A DNA stretch of 64,000 bases from Streptomyces durocortorensis (GTDB taxonomy: Bacteria; Actinomycetota; Actinomycetes; Streptomycetales; Streptomycetaceae), in the NCBI RefSeq assembly GCF_031760065.1, contig NZ_CP134500.1, forward strand, positions 124,001 to 188,000, read 5' to 3'. Below the pieces are notes generated by a model. It did no database searches and was not told the DNA's origin. It saw only the letters and a list, made by a program, of their open reading frames with translations. The position numbers and the translations under genes are program-made. Shown piece by piece: positions 54,500 to 62,932 of this stretch; within the stretch, counting starts at the first letter, position 1; each line of letters opens with the position of its first letter.

Positions 54500-56032
54500 T
54501 CACGCCAGGCCGAACGACCTGATCACCGCGAGGAAGGCGTCCGGCCGGGTCATGTGGATCAGGTGGCCCGCCTCGATGGTGACGAACGCGGCGCCGGGGA
54601 TGGCGTCGGCCGTCCGGGCGAGCTGGTCCTGGTCGATGTGGCTGGTGGGGCCGCCGCCGATGACGAGGGTGCGCGCGGTGATCTCCCCGAGCCGTTCGCG
54701 GGCCTCGGGGTCGGGGGCGTTCAGCTGGGCGTCGGTGTCCGGGACGACGGGCCAGTCGAAGTCGAGCTCGCCCGCCGGGCGGACGGACGGGGGCCGGGGC
54801 GGGTCGAGCGGGAGGAGGGGCGGGGCGTCCTCGATGACCAGCCGCCCGACCAGGGCCGGTTCCCGCTGGGCCAGGAGGCAGGCGGCCACCCCGCCCATGG
54901 AGTGACCGACGACGGTCGCGCCCGCCAGGTTGCGTGCCTCCAGGAACGCGTGGAGGTCGTCGCGGAACAGCTCGAACGCATAGCGGCCTGGCCAGTCGCT
55001 GAGCCCGTGGCCCCGGAAGTCGGGGGCGTACACCCGGTGGTCGGCGGCCAGGTCCTCCGCGATCCGGGTCCAGGTCCCGCTGTTCCCGCCCCGGCCGTGG
55101 AGCAGGACGACCGGCGGGGCCCCGGGGTCACCCCACACCCGGTACGCGAGCCGGGTCCCGCCCGCCTGGACGCTGTGGACGGCCGGGTCGAGGAAGGCCG
55201 CGACCGTACGGGCGAAGCCACCCGGGTCGTCCAGCCAGGGGAAGTGACCCGCGCCGCGCTGGACGACGAACTCGGCTTGCGGGAAGAGCGCGGCGAGCTC
55301 CGTCGCCCGGTCCGGGCTCGGGTGACCGTCCAGCTCTCCGGCCAGGACCAGCACCGGCACCGCCAGTTCGCGCAGGGCGGCGGCCGTGCGAGCCGGGTCG
55401 AAGGCGCCCGTGCCCGCGTAGCGGTCACGGGCCTCGGGGTTGGTCTGTCCGGCGGAGGCGGCGGCGTGTGCTCGGGCCGCCTCGTCCCAGCGGCCATAGG
55501 TGAGCGGCCGGACCGCGGGCCACAGCTCGGCGAACGGCCCGCCGGCGAGCAGCGCCTCCTGGGCGGCCCGCGCCTGCGGGTACCAGGGCTCGTCGCGGCG
55601 CAGTTCGGCGGCCTCGCGCAGATCCTGGTCGCTCACCTCGATGCCCACAGCCCGGGTGCTGGGCGCGACGAGGGTCAGGGAGCGCAGGCGGTCCGGGTGG
55701 CGGGCGGCGTACAGCAGGGCCAGGTCGGCGCCCGCGGAGTGCGTCAGCACGTCGATCCGGTCGAGGCCCAGGTGGTCGCGCAGGGCCTCCACGTCGTCGA
55801 CGAGACGGTCGCAGCGGTACGTCGAGGGGTCCCCGGGCACGGCGGAGTCACCGGTGCCGCGCAGATCCAGCAGGACGAGCTGTCGCCGGTCCGCGAGCCC
55901 TCCGAGGTCCCCGAGATACGCGCTCGCCCGCATCGGCCCGCCGGGCAGGCAGATCAGCGGCTCCCCCTCCCCCACCAGGTGATAGGCGAGCCGGGTCGTG
56001 TCGTACGCGGTGAAGATCGGCATACCCGCCAT
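54500..56032 (-). CDS. Tandem fusion of two alpha/beta hydrolases
   Basis: This 510-residue protein contains two complete hydrolase folds. The first (about residues 1-278) has nucleophile THSAGADLA, acid GELDGHPSP and histidine GAGHFPW, like proline iminopeptidases. The second (about 282-510) has oxyanion LLHGRGGNSGTW, nucleophile VVGHSMGGVAA and histidine EAGHLIHM. Each half has a typical single-enzyme length. No linker domain separates them. It is convergent with the FadD19-like ligase and divergent from paaK, and may hydrolyse esters or CoA thioesters. Start ATG 56032; ATG 56023 is an alternative. Confidence 0.9.
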   Translation of the reverse strand: MAGMPIFTAYDTTRLAYHLVGEGEPLICLPGGPMRASAYLGDLGGLADRRQLVLLDLRGTGDSAVPGDPSTYRCDRLVDDVEALRDHLGLDRIDVLTHSAGADLALLYAARHPDRLRSLTLVAPSTRAVGIEVSDQDLREAAELRRDEPWYPQARAAQEALLAGGPFAELWPAVRPLTYGRWDEAARAHAAASAGQTNPEARDRYAGTGAFDPARTAAALRELAVPVLVLAGELDGHPSPDRATELAALFPQAEFVVQRGAGHFPWLDDPGGFARTVAAFLDPAVHSVQAGGTRLAYRVWGDPGAPPVVLLHGRGGNSGTWTRIAEDLAADHRVYAPDFRGHGLSDWPGRYAFELFRDDLHAFLEARNLAGATVVGHSMGGVAACLLAQREPALVGRLVIEDAPPLLPLDPPRPPSVRPAGELDFDWPVVPDTDAQLNAPDPEARERLGEITARTLVIGGGPTSHIDQDQLARTADAIPGAAFVTIEAGHLIHMTRPDAFLAVIRSFGLA

Positions 56033-56148
56033 CCAAACAGGAACCCGTGCACCGCCGCACCGTACTTCGCGGCGGGCTGATTCGCGGGAGCTCCGCGCAC
56101 CTCTTGCCAGCGCACCCGGCCTCCTGAATTACTGCTCCCAGGAAGATC

Positions 56149-56164
56149 GACCGAATGATCGGTC
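56149..56164. promoter_or_regulatory. PaaR-like palindromic operator upstream of paaK
   Basis: GACCGA-ATGA-TCGGTC is an interrupted palindrome 27 bases before the paaK start. Its CCGA...TCGG core resembles the operators of PaaR-type TetR repressors of phenylacetate catabolism. It would sit over the start of transcription. Confidence 0.6.
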
Positions 56165-56191
56165 ACCCGCTTCGGGAGAGGAAGGGCCCTG

Positions 56192-57487
56192 ATGACGGCC
56201 ATGCTGGACGCGGCGGAACGGCTCAGCCGGGACGAGCTGGAGGCCCTGCAACTGGAGCGGCTGAGGACCACGCTGCACCACGCGTACACCAACGTCCCCT
56301 TCTACCGCGAGGCGTTCGACCGTGCCGGACTGCGGCCCGAGGACTGCCGTACGCTCGCCGACCTGGCGCGCTTCCCGTTCACCGCTAAGGCCGACCTGCG
56401 GGACAACTACCCCTTCGGGATGTTCGCCGTGCCGGAGCGCGATGTCCGCCGCATCCACGCCTCCAGCGGCACGACCGGACGCCCGACCGTCGTCGGGTAC
56501 ACCGAACGGGACCTGGACACCTGGGCCGACGTGGTGGCCCGCTCGATCCGGGCGGCGGGCGGACGCCCCGGCCACAAGGTCCATGTGGCGTACGGATACG
56601 GGCTGTTCACCGGCGGGCTCGGCGCGCACTACGGGGCGGAGCGGCTCGGCTGCACGGTGATCCCGGCCTCCGGCGGCATGACCTCGCGTCAGGTGCGGCT
56701 GATCCAGGACTTCCGGCCCGAGATCGTCATGATCACGCCGTCCTACATGCTGACACTGCTGGACGAGTTCGAGCGGCAGGGCGTCGACCCGCGGACGACC
56801 TCCCTCAAGGTCGGGATCTTCGGTGCGGAGCCGTGGACGGAGGCGATGCGGCGGGAGATCGAGGAGCGGTTCGCCATCGACGCGGTCGACATATACGGGC
56901 TCTCGGAGGTGATCGGCCCGGGTGTGGCTCAGGAGTGCGTGGAGACGAAGGACGGCCTGCACATCTGGGAGGACCACTTCTACCCGGAGGTCGTGGACCC
57001 GTTCACCGGGGATGTGCTGCCGGACGGCGAGGAGGGCGAGTTGGTGTTCACCTCCCTGACCAAGGAGGCGATGCCGGTGATCCGCTACCGCACCCGGGAC
57101 CTGACGCGGCTGCTGCCGGGGACGGCCCGGACCTTCCGCCGGATGGAGAAGGTGACCGGCCGCAGCGACGACATGGTGATCCTGCGCGGGGTGAACCTGT
57201 TCCCCACCCAGATCGAGGAGATCGTGCTGCGTACGCCTGCCGTCGCCCCGCACTTCCAGCTCCGGCTGACCCGGCAGGGGCGCCTCGACGCGCTGACCGT
57301 GCGGGCCGAGGCGCGGGGCGACGCGACGGCGGCCGAGCGGGAAGCGGCGGCCCTGGCGATCGCGGCGGCGGTGAAGGACGGGATCGGGGTGTCGGTCGGC
57401 GTCGAGATCGTGGACCCGGAGTCGCTGGAGCGCTCGGTGGGCAAGATCCGGCGGATCGTGGACCTGCGGGAGTCCGGCACACGGTGA
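56192..57487 (+). CDS. paaK: Phenylacetate-CoA ligase
   Basis: This 431-residue enzyme has the PaaK features: LHHAYTNVPFYREAFD at the N-terminus, P-loop HASSGTTGRPTVVGY, DIYGLSEVIGPGVAQECVE as the adenylation motif, GLHIWEDHFYPEVVDP, and the C-terminal MVILRGVNLFPTQIEE and SVGKIRRIVD. It activates phenylacetate to phenylacetyl-CoA, the first step of the paa pathway. No paaABCDE epoxidase genes are in the window, so it may act on another aromatic acid or be separated from the rest. AGGAAGGG precedes ATG 56192. Confidence 0.93.
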   Translation: MTAMLDAAERLSRDELEALQLERLRTTLHHAYTNVPFYREAFDRAGLRPEDCRTLADLARFPFTAKADLRDNYPFGMFAVPERDVRRIHASSGTTGRPTVVGYTERDLDTWADVVARSIRAAGGRPGHKVHVAYGYGLFTGGLGAHYGAERLGCTVIPASGGMTSRQVRLIQDFRPEIVMITPSYMLTLLDEFERQGVDPRTTSLKVGIFGAEPWTEAMRREIEERFAIDAVDIYGLSEVIGPGVAQECVETKDGLHIWEDHFYPEVVDPFTGDVLPDGEEGELVFTSLTKEAMPVIRYRTRDLTRLLPGTARTFRRMEKVTGRSDDMVILRGVNLFPTQIEEIVLRTPAVAPHFQLRLTRQGRLDALTVRAEARGDATAAEREAAALAIAAAVKDGIGVSVGVEIVDPESLERSVGKIRRIVDLRESGTR

Positions 57488-57519
57488 GCACGGCCCCCGG
57501 GCAGGTCGGGGCCGTGCTC
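57486..57519. terminator. Terminator overlapping the paaK stop codon
   Basis: GAGCACGGCCCC (57486-57497) pairs with GGGGCCGTGCTC (57508-57519) around a 10-base loop. Two bases of the paaK TGA are in the stem. Confidence 0.85.
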
Positions 57520-57540
57520 CGGTCCCACTCGTCGTGAGGG

Positions 57541-57612
57541 GCTGGTAGCGGGCATCGTGAGTGTGCCGCTCGGCGTGGCCCTGCACGGCTGGGTCATGCC
57601 CGCGATGGGCGG
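57541..57612 (+). pseudogene. Short remnant resembling an FtsX-type permease
   Basis: The frame reads LVAGIVSVPLGVALHGWVMP then AMGG, much like the third membrane segment of MacB/FtsX-like ABC permeases (xAGLxxVPLGVALHxxVxPxM). No flanking permease sequence remains. It lies in the 130-base gap between convergent genes. Confidence 0.35.
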
Positions 57613-57617
57613 CCGGT

Positions 57618-59117
57618 TCAGGCCAGCTCGTCCCGCAGTTGCCGCTTGAGGATCTTTCCGCTGGCGTTGCGCGGGAGTGCGTCCACGAACACGACCCGCT
57701 TGGGCGCCTTGAAGGCGGTGAGCCTCTCGCGGGCGTGGGCGATGAGTTCGGCCTCGTCCGCCTCGCCTCGCAGGACGACGACGGCGGTGACGGCCTCGAT
57801 CCAGCGGTCGTCCGGCAGTCCGATGACGGCGGTCTCGGCGACGGCGGGGTGGGTGTAGAGGGCGTCCTCGACCTGCCGGGAGGCGACGAGAACGCCGCCG
57901 GAGTTGATGACGTCCTTGACCCGGTCGACGACGGTGAGGAAGCCCTCGGTGTCGCGGACGGCGAGGTCGCCGGAGTGGAACCAGCCGTCGCGGAAGGCTG
58001 CCGCCGTCTCCTCGGGCTTGTCCCAGTAGCCGGAGCACAGTTGGGGCGAGCGGTAGACGACCTCGCCGGGGGTGCCGTCCGGGACGTCCTCGCCCTTCTC
58101 GTCGACGACCCGGGCTTCGACGAAGAGGACGGGCCTGCCGCAGGACTCCATCCGCCCCTCGTGCTCGTCGGGGCCGAGGACCGTGGCCAGCGGCCCGATC
58201 TCGCTCTGGCCGAAGCAGTTGTGGAAGGCCAGGCGCGGCAGGCGTTCGCGCAGCCGCTCCAGGACGGGTACGGGCATGATCGAGGCCCCGTAGAACGCCT
58301 TGCGGAGACCGGTGAGGTCACGGGCGGTGAACTCCGGGTTGTTGGCGAGGCCGATCCAGACGGTGGGCGGGGCGAACAGGCTGTCGGCCAGGCCCGCTTC
58401 GACGAGGTCGAAGATCCGGGTGGCGTCCGGCGCGTCGAGGATGGTGTTCTCCGCGCCCACCGCCAGATACGGCAGCAGGAACACATGCATCTGGGCGGAG
58501 TGGTAGAGCGGCAGGGAGTGCAGGGGCCGGTCGGTGGCGGTTAGGCCGAGGGCGGTGATGGCACTGACGTACTCGTGGACCAGGGCTCCGTGTGTCATCA
58601 TCGCGCCCTTGGGCAGGGCGGTGGTGCCGGAGGTGTAGAGCAGCTGCACCAGGTCGCCGGAGGCGGGAGCGTGCTCCGGGGTGAAGGGCCGCTCGGTGGC
58701 CAGGGCCTCCAGCAGCGAGCCGGGCGCGTCGCGCAGGGTACGTACGGGGTGGCCCGCGGGAACGCGTTCCGCGAGATCCGGGTCGGTGAGGACGAGCGCG
58801 GATCCTGACTGGTCCAGGAGGTAGGCCAGGTCGTCGCCGGTGAGGTTCTGGTTGACCGGGACGTGCACCAGCCCGGCCCGGCAGCAGGCGAGGAAGGCGA
58901 TCAGATAGGCGTCGGAGTTGTGGGCGTAGGCGGCCACCCGGTCGCCGGGGGCAAGTGCGTGCTCGTCGGTGAGGACGGCGGCGGCCGTGGAGACCGCGGC
59001 GTCCAGGGAGCGGTAGGTCCAGGCCCGGTCGGCGTACCGCACGGCGCTGCGTGCGGGGGTGCGCCGGGCGCTGCGGGTGAGGACGCCGTCGACTGTGCTG
59101 CTGCGTACACCGGTCAT
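57618..59117 (-). CDS. Acyl-CoA synthetase (AMP-binding, long- or medium-chain type)
   Basis: This 499-residue ANL enzyme has P-loop LLYTSGTTALPKGAMM, HNCFGQSEIGPLATVL as the adenylation motif, GWFHSGDLAVRDTEGFLTVVDRVKDVINSGG as hinge, and the C-terminal catalytic lysine in NASGKILKRQLRDEL. The type is like fatty-acyl-CoA ligases that act on medium-chain or aromatic acids. It is convergent with paaK. ATG 59117 is the start of homology. The substrate is not predictable. Confidence 0.92.
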   Translation of the reverse strand: MTGVRSSTVDGVLTRSARRTPARSAVRYADRAWTYRSLDAAVSTAAAVLTDEHALAPGDRVAAYAHNSDAYLIAFLACCRAGLVHVPVNQNLTGDDLAYLLDQSGSALVLTDPDLAERVPAGHPVRTLRDAPGSLLEALATERPFTPEHAPASGDLVQLLYTSGTTALPKGAMMTHGALVHEYVSAITALGLTATDRPLHSLPLYHSAQMHVFLLPYLAVGAENTILDAPDATRIFDLVEAGLADSLFAPPTVWIGLANNPEFTARDLTGLRKAFYGASIMPVPVLERLRERLPRLAFHNCFGQSEIGPLATVLGPDEHEGRMESCGRPVLFVEARVVDEKGEDVPDGTPGEVVYRSPQLCSGYWDKPEETAAAFRDGWFHSGDLAVRDTEGFLTVVDRVKDVINSGGVLVASRQVEDALYTHPAVAETAVIGLPDDRWIEAVTAVVVLRGEADEAELIAHARERLTAFKAPKRVVFVDALPRNASGKILKRQLRDELA

Positions 59118-59268
59118 GGCGCGATCCTGGGCGGCCGGGGACCGGGGGTCAAGAGGCTGGATACCGACCAGACGGTCGACAGTCGCCGGGCCCCCGGGCC
59201 GAGTGGCACTCAGCTGTCGGGACGGTCCGTCAACCGCCCGCGCCGCCCGCACCGTTGGGAGGAAGACC

Positions 59269-59358
59269 TTGACTTCGCGCAACCGTCTGAGGCTGCTCGG
59301 AGTTGCCGGTCTCGCCCTGTTCGCCGTGTCGGCGGCATTCCAGCCCGGACCGACATGA
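59269..59358 (+). CDS. Possible 29-residue signal-peptide-like peptide
   Basis: TTG 59269 follows GGAGGAAG at a good distance. The product TSRNRLRLLGVAGLALFAVS and AAFQPGPT is a complete N-terminal export signal that stops just after the expected cleavage site. It may be the truncated front of a lost secreted protein or a tiny secreted/membrane peptide. Confidence 0.4.
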   Translation: MTSRNRLRLLGVAGLALFAVSAAFQPGPT

Positions 59359-59675
59359 CGAAGCCCCTCGGCGAGACCGAGCGCGCGCATATGTTCCGGT
59401 CATGTTTCACATGTGAGGACGCGCACAATTCTCCACCCTTCACCGGAAATTATTCGGACGATGGGCACATCAGGTGCAAGATTTGCGCCGCACGCCCCGC
59501 ACGCCGCGCTGCGCCGCAAGATCAACTTTGTTCAACTCTCCACTACGTGTGCCGACATGTCCGCATCGCGGCCAACCACTTCTTGCCAACGCACCACTAC
59601 CTGTAGGCATGGCCGCAGCGGTCCGCCCGACCTTCGGACCGTTCATCGAACACCGCCACACCTGGGGGAACACCC
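59359..59675 (+). other. AT-richer leader/promoter region of the melC operon
   Basis: No gene is seen. The region is lower in GC than its surroundings and holds a short palindrome CATGT-TTC-ACATG (59401-59413). TTGTTCAACTC-type sequences around 59528 could form promoter elements. This is the likely promoter zone of the tyrosinase genes. Confidence 0.4.
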
Positions 59676-60059
59676 ATGTCCAGAATCACCCGCCGACGCG
59701 CACTGGGCGCCTCCGCCGGAGCCCTCGCCGGACTCGCCGTCGCCGGCGTGGCCAGCGCCGCCGGCCCTTCCGCCACCCCCGCACCTCGGGCTACAGCCGC
59801 GGAACGAGCCGCCTTCGACGAGGTCTACCAGGGCCGCCGCATACAGGGAGCACCCTCCCACCACGGCGGACACCACGACCACGGCAGCGGCTACCAGGTG
59901 CACATCGACGGCAAGGAGCTGCATGTGATGCGCAACGCCGATGGCACCTGGATCAGCGTTGTCAACCACTACGAGACCTTCGCCACCCCGCTCGCCGTGG
60001 CCCGCGCCGCCGTCGCCGAGCTTCAGGGCGCCGCACTCGTCCCTCTCGCCCTCGCCTGA
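59676..60059 (+). CDS. melC1: MelC1, tyrosinase copper chaperone
   Basis: This 127-residue protein has a Tat signal ([21 protein letters not shown], cleavage near ASA) and a core with His-rich [19 protein letters not shown] and the conserved [21 protein letters not shown]. In Streptomyces MelC1 carries copper to MelC2, keeps it soluble and takes it through the Tat pathway. The tyrosine at the motif [10 protein letters not shown] occupies the substrate pocket. It is 16 bases upstream of MelC2 in one operon. Confidence 0.96.
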   Translation: MSRITRRRALGASAGALAGLAVAGVASAAGPSATPAPRATAAERAAFDEVYQGRRIQGAPSHHGGHHDHGSGYQVHIDGKELHVMRNADGTWISVVNHYETFATPLAVARAAVAELQGAALVPLALA

Positions 60060-60075
60060 ACCCGGAGCACCAGCC

Positions 60076-60903
60076 ATGACCGTACGCAAGAACCAGGCGA
60101 ACCTCACCGCCACCGAGAAGAAGCGCTTCGTAGACGCCCTGTTGGAGCTCAAGCGCAGCGGCCGCTACGACACGTTCGTCACCACGCACAACGCCTTCAT
60201 CATGAGCGACACGGACAACGGTGAGCGGGTCGGCCACCGTTCGCCCTCGTTCCTGCCGTGGCACCGCAGATTCCTCATACAGTTCGAGCAGGCACTCCAG
60301 TCCGTGGACGCGTCCGTGGCGCTGCCGTACTGGGACTGGGCCGCCGACCGCACCGCCGCGTCCTCGCTCTGGGCGGACGACTTCCTTGGCGGTACCGGGC
60401 GGAGCAGAGACGGCCGGGTGATGACCGGACCCTTCGCGTCGGACGCGGGCAGATGGCCCATCACCGTACGCGTGGACGGGCGCAGCTACCTCCGCCGCGA
60501 CCTCGGAGCCGGCGGCCGGCAGCTGCCGACCCGGGCCGAGGTCGACTCGGTGCTCGCCATGAGCACATACGACACCGCGCCGTGGAACAGCGCGTCGGAC
60601 GGCTTCCGCAACCATCTGGAGGGCTGGCGCGGCGTCAATCTGCACAACCGGGTCCATGTGTGGGTCGGCGGCCAGATGGCCACCGGAGTCTCGCCCAACG
60701 ACCCGGTGTTCTGGCTGCACCACGCCTACATCGACAAGCTGTGGACCGACTGGCAGGCGCGCCACCCGAACTCGCCCTACCTCCCGGCCACGGGCACCGC
60801 CGACGTGGTGGATCTGCATGGCACCATGCGCCCGTGGAACGACGTGACACCGGCCGACATGCTCGACCACATCCCGCACTACACCTACGACACGCCGGCC
60901 TGA
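60076..60903 (+). CDS. melC2: MelC2, secreted tyrosinase
   Basis: This 275-residue type-3 copper enzyme hydroxylates monophenols and oxidises diphenols to quinones, starting melanin. Copper site A is seen in TTHNAFI, VGHRSPSFLPWHRRFL (three His). Site B is in NLHNRVHVWVGG and FWLHHAYIDKLW. It has no signal peptide and is exported with MelC1. Length and motifs match the S. castaneoglobisporus and S. antibioticus enzymes. The start is ATG 60076. Confidence 0.97.
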   Translation: MTVRKNQANLTATEKKRFVDALLELKRSGRYDTFVTTHNAFIMSDTDNGERVGHRSPSFLPWHRRFLIQFEQALQSVDASVALPYWDWAADRTAASSLWADDFLGGTGRSRDGRVMTGPFASDAGRWPITVRVDGRSYLRRDLGAGGRQLPTRAEVDSVLAMSTYDTAPWNSASDGFRNHLEGWRGVNLHNRVHVWVGGQMATGVSPNDPVFWLHHAYIDKLWTDWQARHPNSPYLPATGTADVVDLHGTMRPWNDVTPADMLDHIPHYTYDTPA

Positions 60904-61381
60904 GCACCCAGGCCGGCGCGGAACCGGGAGTACCGGTCGGGCATCGAACGGCCATGGCACAGAGAGCGGGACAGGCCCCCTGAGCCCGCGTGTCGGCCAC
61001 GGCGGAGCTCAGCGGACGCCACCACACCGCCGACACCGGCGGGGAGGCGGACAGGAGGGCCCATGCGCCACGGTGCCCCCGCCCCGATGGCGACGGGGCG
61101 AGGCGGTGAACGAAGCCCGGCGAGGTGACCGCACGTCTCCTGGCCGAGTACGAGGAGCGCATGGAGGCCCTCCGTACCGCAGAGCGGGGGGCCCTGCGGT
61201 CGGGGGGCGACTCCTGCTTGGAGGCGATACCGCCGCCCCCGCGTCGGTCGCCGACGACAGCGTTCTGCTGGGGCAGCTCCTGCCCGTCGGAACCGGCTCT
61301 GCGGTCGCCGTGGTGGCGGACAACGCGGGTCCGGGGGGGAGCGCGGCCTGCCCCTCCGGACCCGGTCGCCCCGGTCGTGGG
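60904..61381. other. Gap of about 480 bases without a recognisable gene
   Basis: A plus-strand frame starting near 61125 reads TARLLAEYEERMEALRTAER and another reads SVADDSVLLGQLLPVGTGSA. Neither continues into a known fold, and they lie in different frames. They may be traces of a decayed gene. Confidence 0.3.
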
Positions 61382-62932
61382 CTACAACGGGCGCTCGAAG
61401 CCCTCCCAGTACGGCTCGCGCAGCCGCCGTTTGTAGAGCTTGCCGTTGGGGTCGCGGGGCATGGCGGCGATGAAGTCGACGCTCCGGGGGCGCTTGTACC
61501 CGGCGAGCCGCTCCTCGCAGTGGGCGAGGATCTCGGCGGCGAGCGCCTCGCCCGGCTCGTGGCCCTCCGCCGGTTCTATGACGGCCTTGACCTCCTCGCC
61601 CCGGTCGGCGTGCGGGATGCCGAAGGCGGCGGCGTCCGCGACGGCGGGGTGGGTGAGCAGGGCGGACTCGATCTCGGCGGGGTAGATGTTGACGCCACCG
61701 GCGATAATCATGTCGATCTTCCGGTCGCGGAGGAAGAGATAGCCCTCCGCGTCCAGCACGCCGAGGTCGCCGACGGTGAAGAAGTCGCCGATGCGGTTTC
61801 TGCGGGTCTTGGTCTCGTCCTTGTGGTAGCTGAAGCCGCCGGTGCTCATCTTCATGTAGACGGTGCCCAGTTCGCCGGGCGGCAGGCGGTTGCCGTCGTC
61901 GTCGAAGACGGCCAGCTCGCTGATCGGCCAGGCCCTGCCGACGGTGCCGGGCTTCTTCAGCCAGTCCTCGGCGGTGGCGAACGCCCCGCCGCCCTCGCTC
62001 GCCGCGTAGTACTCCTCGACGCAGCTCCCCCACCACTCGATCATGGCCCGCTTCACATGGTCGGGGCACGGGGCCGCCCCGTGGATCGCGTGCCGCATGG
62101 AGGAGACGTCGTAGCGGGCCTTCACCTCGTCGGGCAGCGCGAGCAGCCGGTGAAACTGGGTCGGGACCATATGGGTGTGGGTGCAGCGGTGCGCGTCGAT
62201 GAGGCGGAGCATCTCCTCGGGCGCCCAGCCGTCCATCAGGACGAGCGGGTGGCCGATGTGGAGTGCGGCGCCCGCGAACTGGAGTACGGCGGTGTGGTAG
62301 AGCGGCGAGCAGACCAGGTGGACGTTGTCGTCGAAGGGCCGGATGCCGAAGATGCCGAGGAACCCGCCGAGATAGGTCTCCTCGGGCCGCTTGCCCGGCA
62401 GCGGTCGGCGGATGCCGCGCGGACGGCCGGTGGTGCCGGAGGTGTAGTTCATGACCCAGCCGAGGGTGCGCCCCTCGGGCGGGCTCACGGGGTGCCCTTC
62501 GAGGAGCTCGGCGTACGGGCGGCTGCCGGGTACCGCGCCGACGCCGTAGCGGTGACCGGCCGGCAGCTCCGCCTCGTCGGCGGCGGCGGTCGCGGCGGCC
62601 GCGAAGCGTTCGTGGGCGATCAGGGCCCGGGCACCCGAGTCGGCGACGATCCAGGCGATCTCGGGGCCGACGAGGTGGTGGTTGACGGGGACGAGGTAGA
62701 AGCCCGCCTGGGATGCGGCGAGGTAGGCGGTGAGGAGTTCGACGCCGTTGGGCAGCACGACGGCGAACGCGTCGCCCTCGCGCAGTCCCGCCGCGCGCAG
62801 TCCGTGGACCATGCGGTTGACGTCGGCGTGCAGCCGGCCCGCGCTCCACTCCTCGCCGCCGGGGGCGATCAGTACCGTGCGGTCGGGGTCGGCGGCGGCC
62901 TGGGCCCAGAAGCCGTTGGGGGGCTGGCTCAC
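61382..62932 (-). CDS. Acyl-CoA synthetase with Arg in the P-loop lysine position
   Basis: This 516-residue ANL enzyme has P-loop NYTSGTTGRPRGIRRP, in which Arg stands where most relatives have Lys. The adenylate motif region is EEYYAASEGGGAFA, the hinge VLDAEGYLFLRDRKIDMIIAGGVNIYP, and the C-terminal catalytic lysine lies in DPNGKLYKRRLREPYW. Similar enzymes in actinobacteria activate bile acids and sterol-derived acids. GTG 62932 overlaps the stop of the upstream nitronate monooxygenase gene by four bases (GTGA). Confidence 0.92.
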   Translation of the reverse strand: MSQPPNGFWAQAAADPDRTVLIAPGGEEWSAGRLHADVNRMVHGLRAAGLREGDAFAVVLPNGVELLTAYLAASQAGFYLVPVNHHLVGPEIAWIVADSGARALIAHERFAAAATAAADEAELPAGHRYGVGAVPGSRPYAELLEGHPVSPPEGRTLGWVMNYTSGTTGRPRGIRRPLPGKRPEETYLGGFLGIFGIRPFDDNVHLVCSPLYHTAVLQFAGAALHIGHPLVLMDGWAPEEMLRLIDAHRCTHTHMVPTQFHRLLALPDEVKARYDVSSMRHAIHGAAPCPDHVKRAMIEWWGSCVEEYYAASEGGGAFATAEDWLKKPGTVGRAWPISELAVFDDDGNRLPPGELGTVYMKMSTGGFSYHKDETKTRRNRIGDFFTVGDLGVLDAEGYLFLRDRKIDMIIAGGVNIYPAEIESALLTHPAVADAAAFGIPHADRGEEVKAVIEPAEGHEPGEALAAEILAHCEERLAGYKRPRSVDFIAAMPRDPNGKLYKRRLREPYWEGFERPL

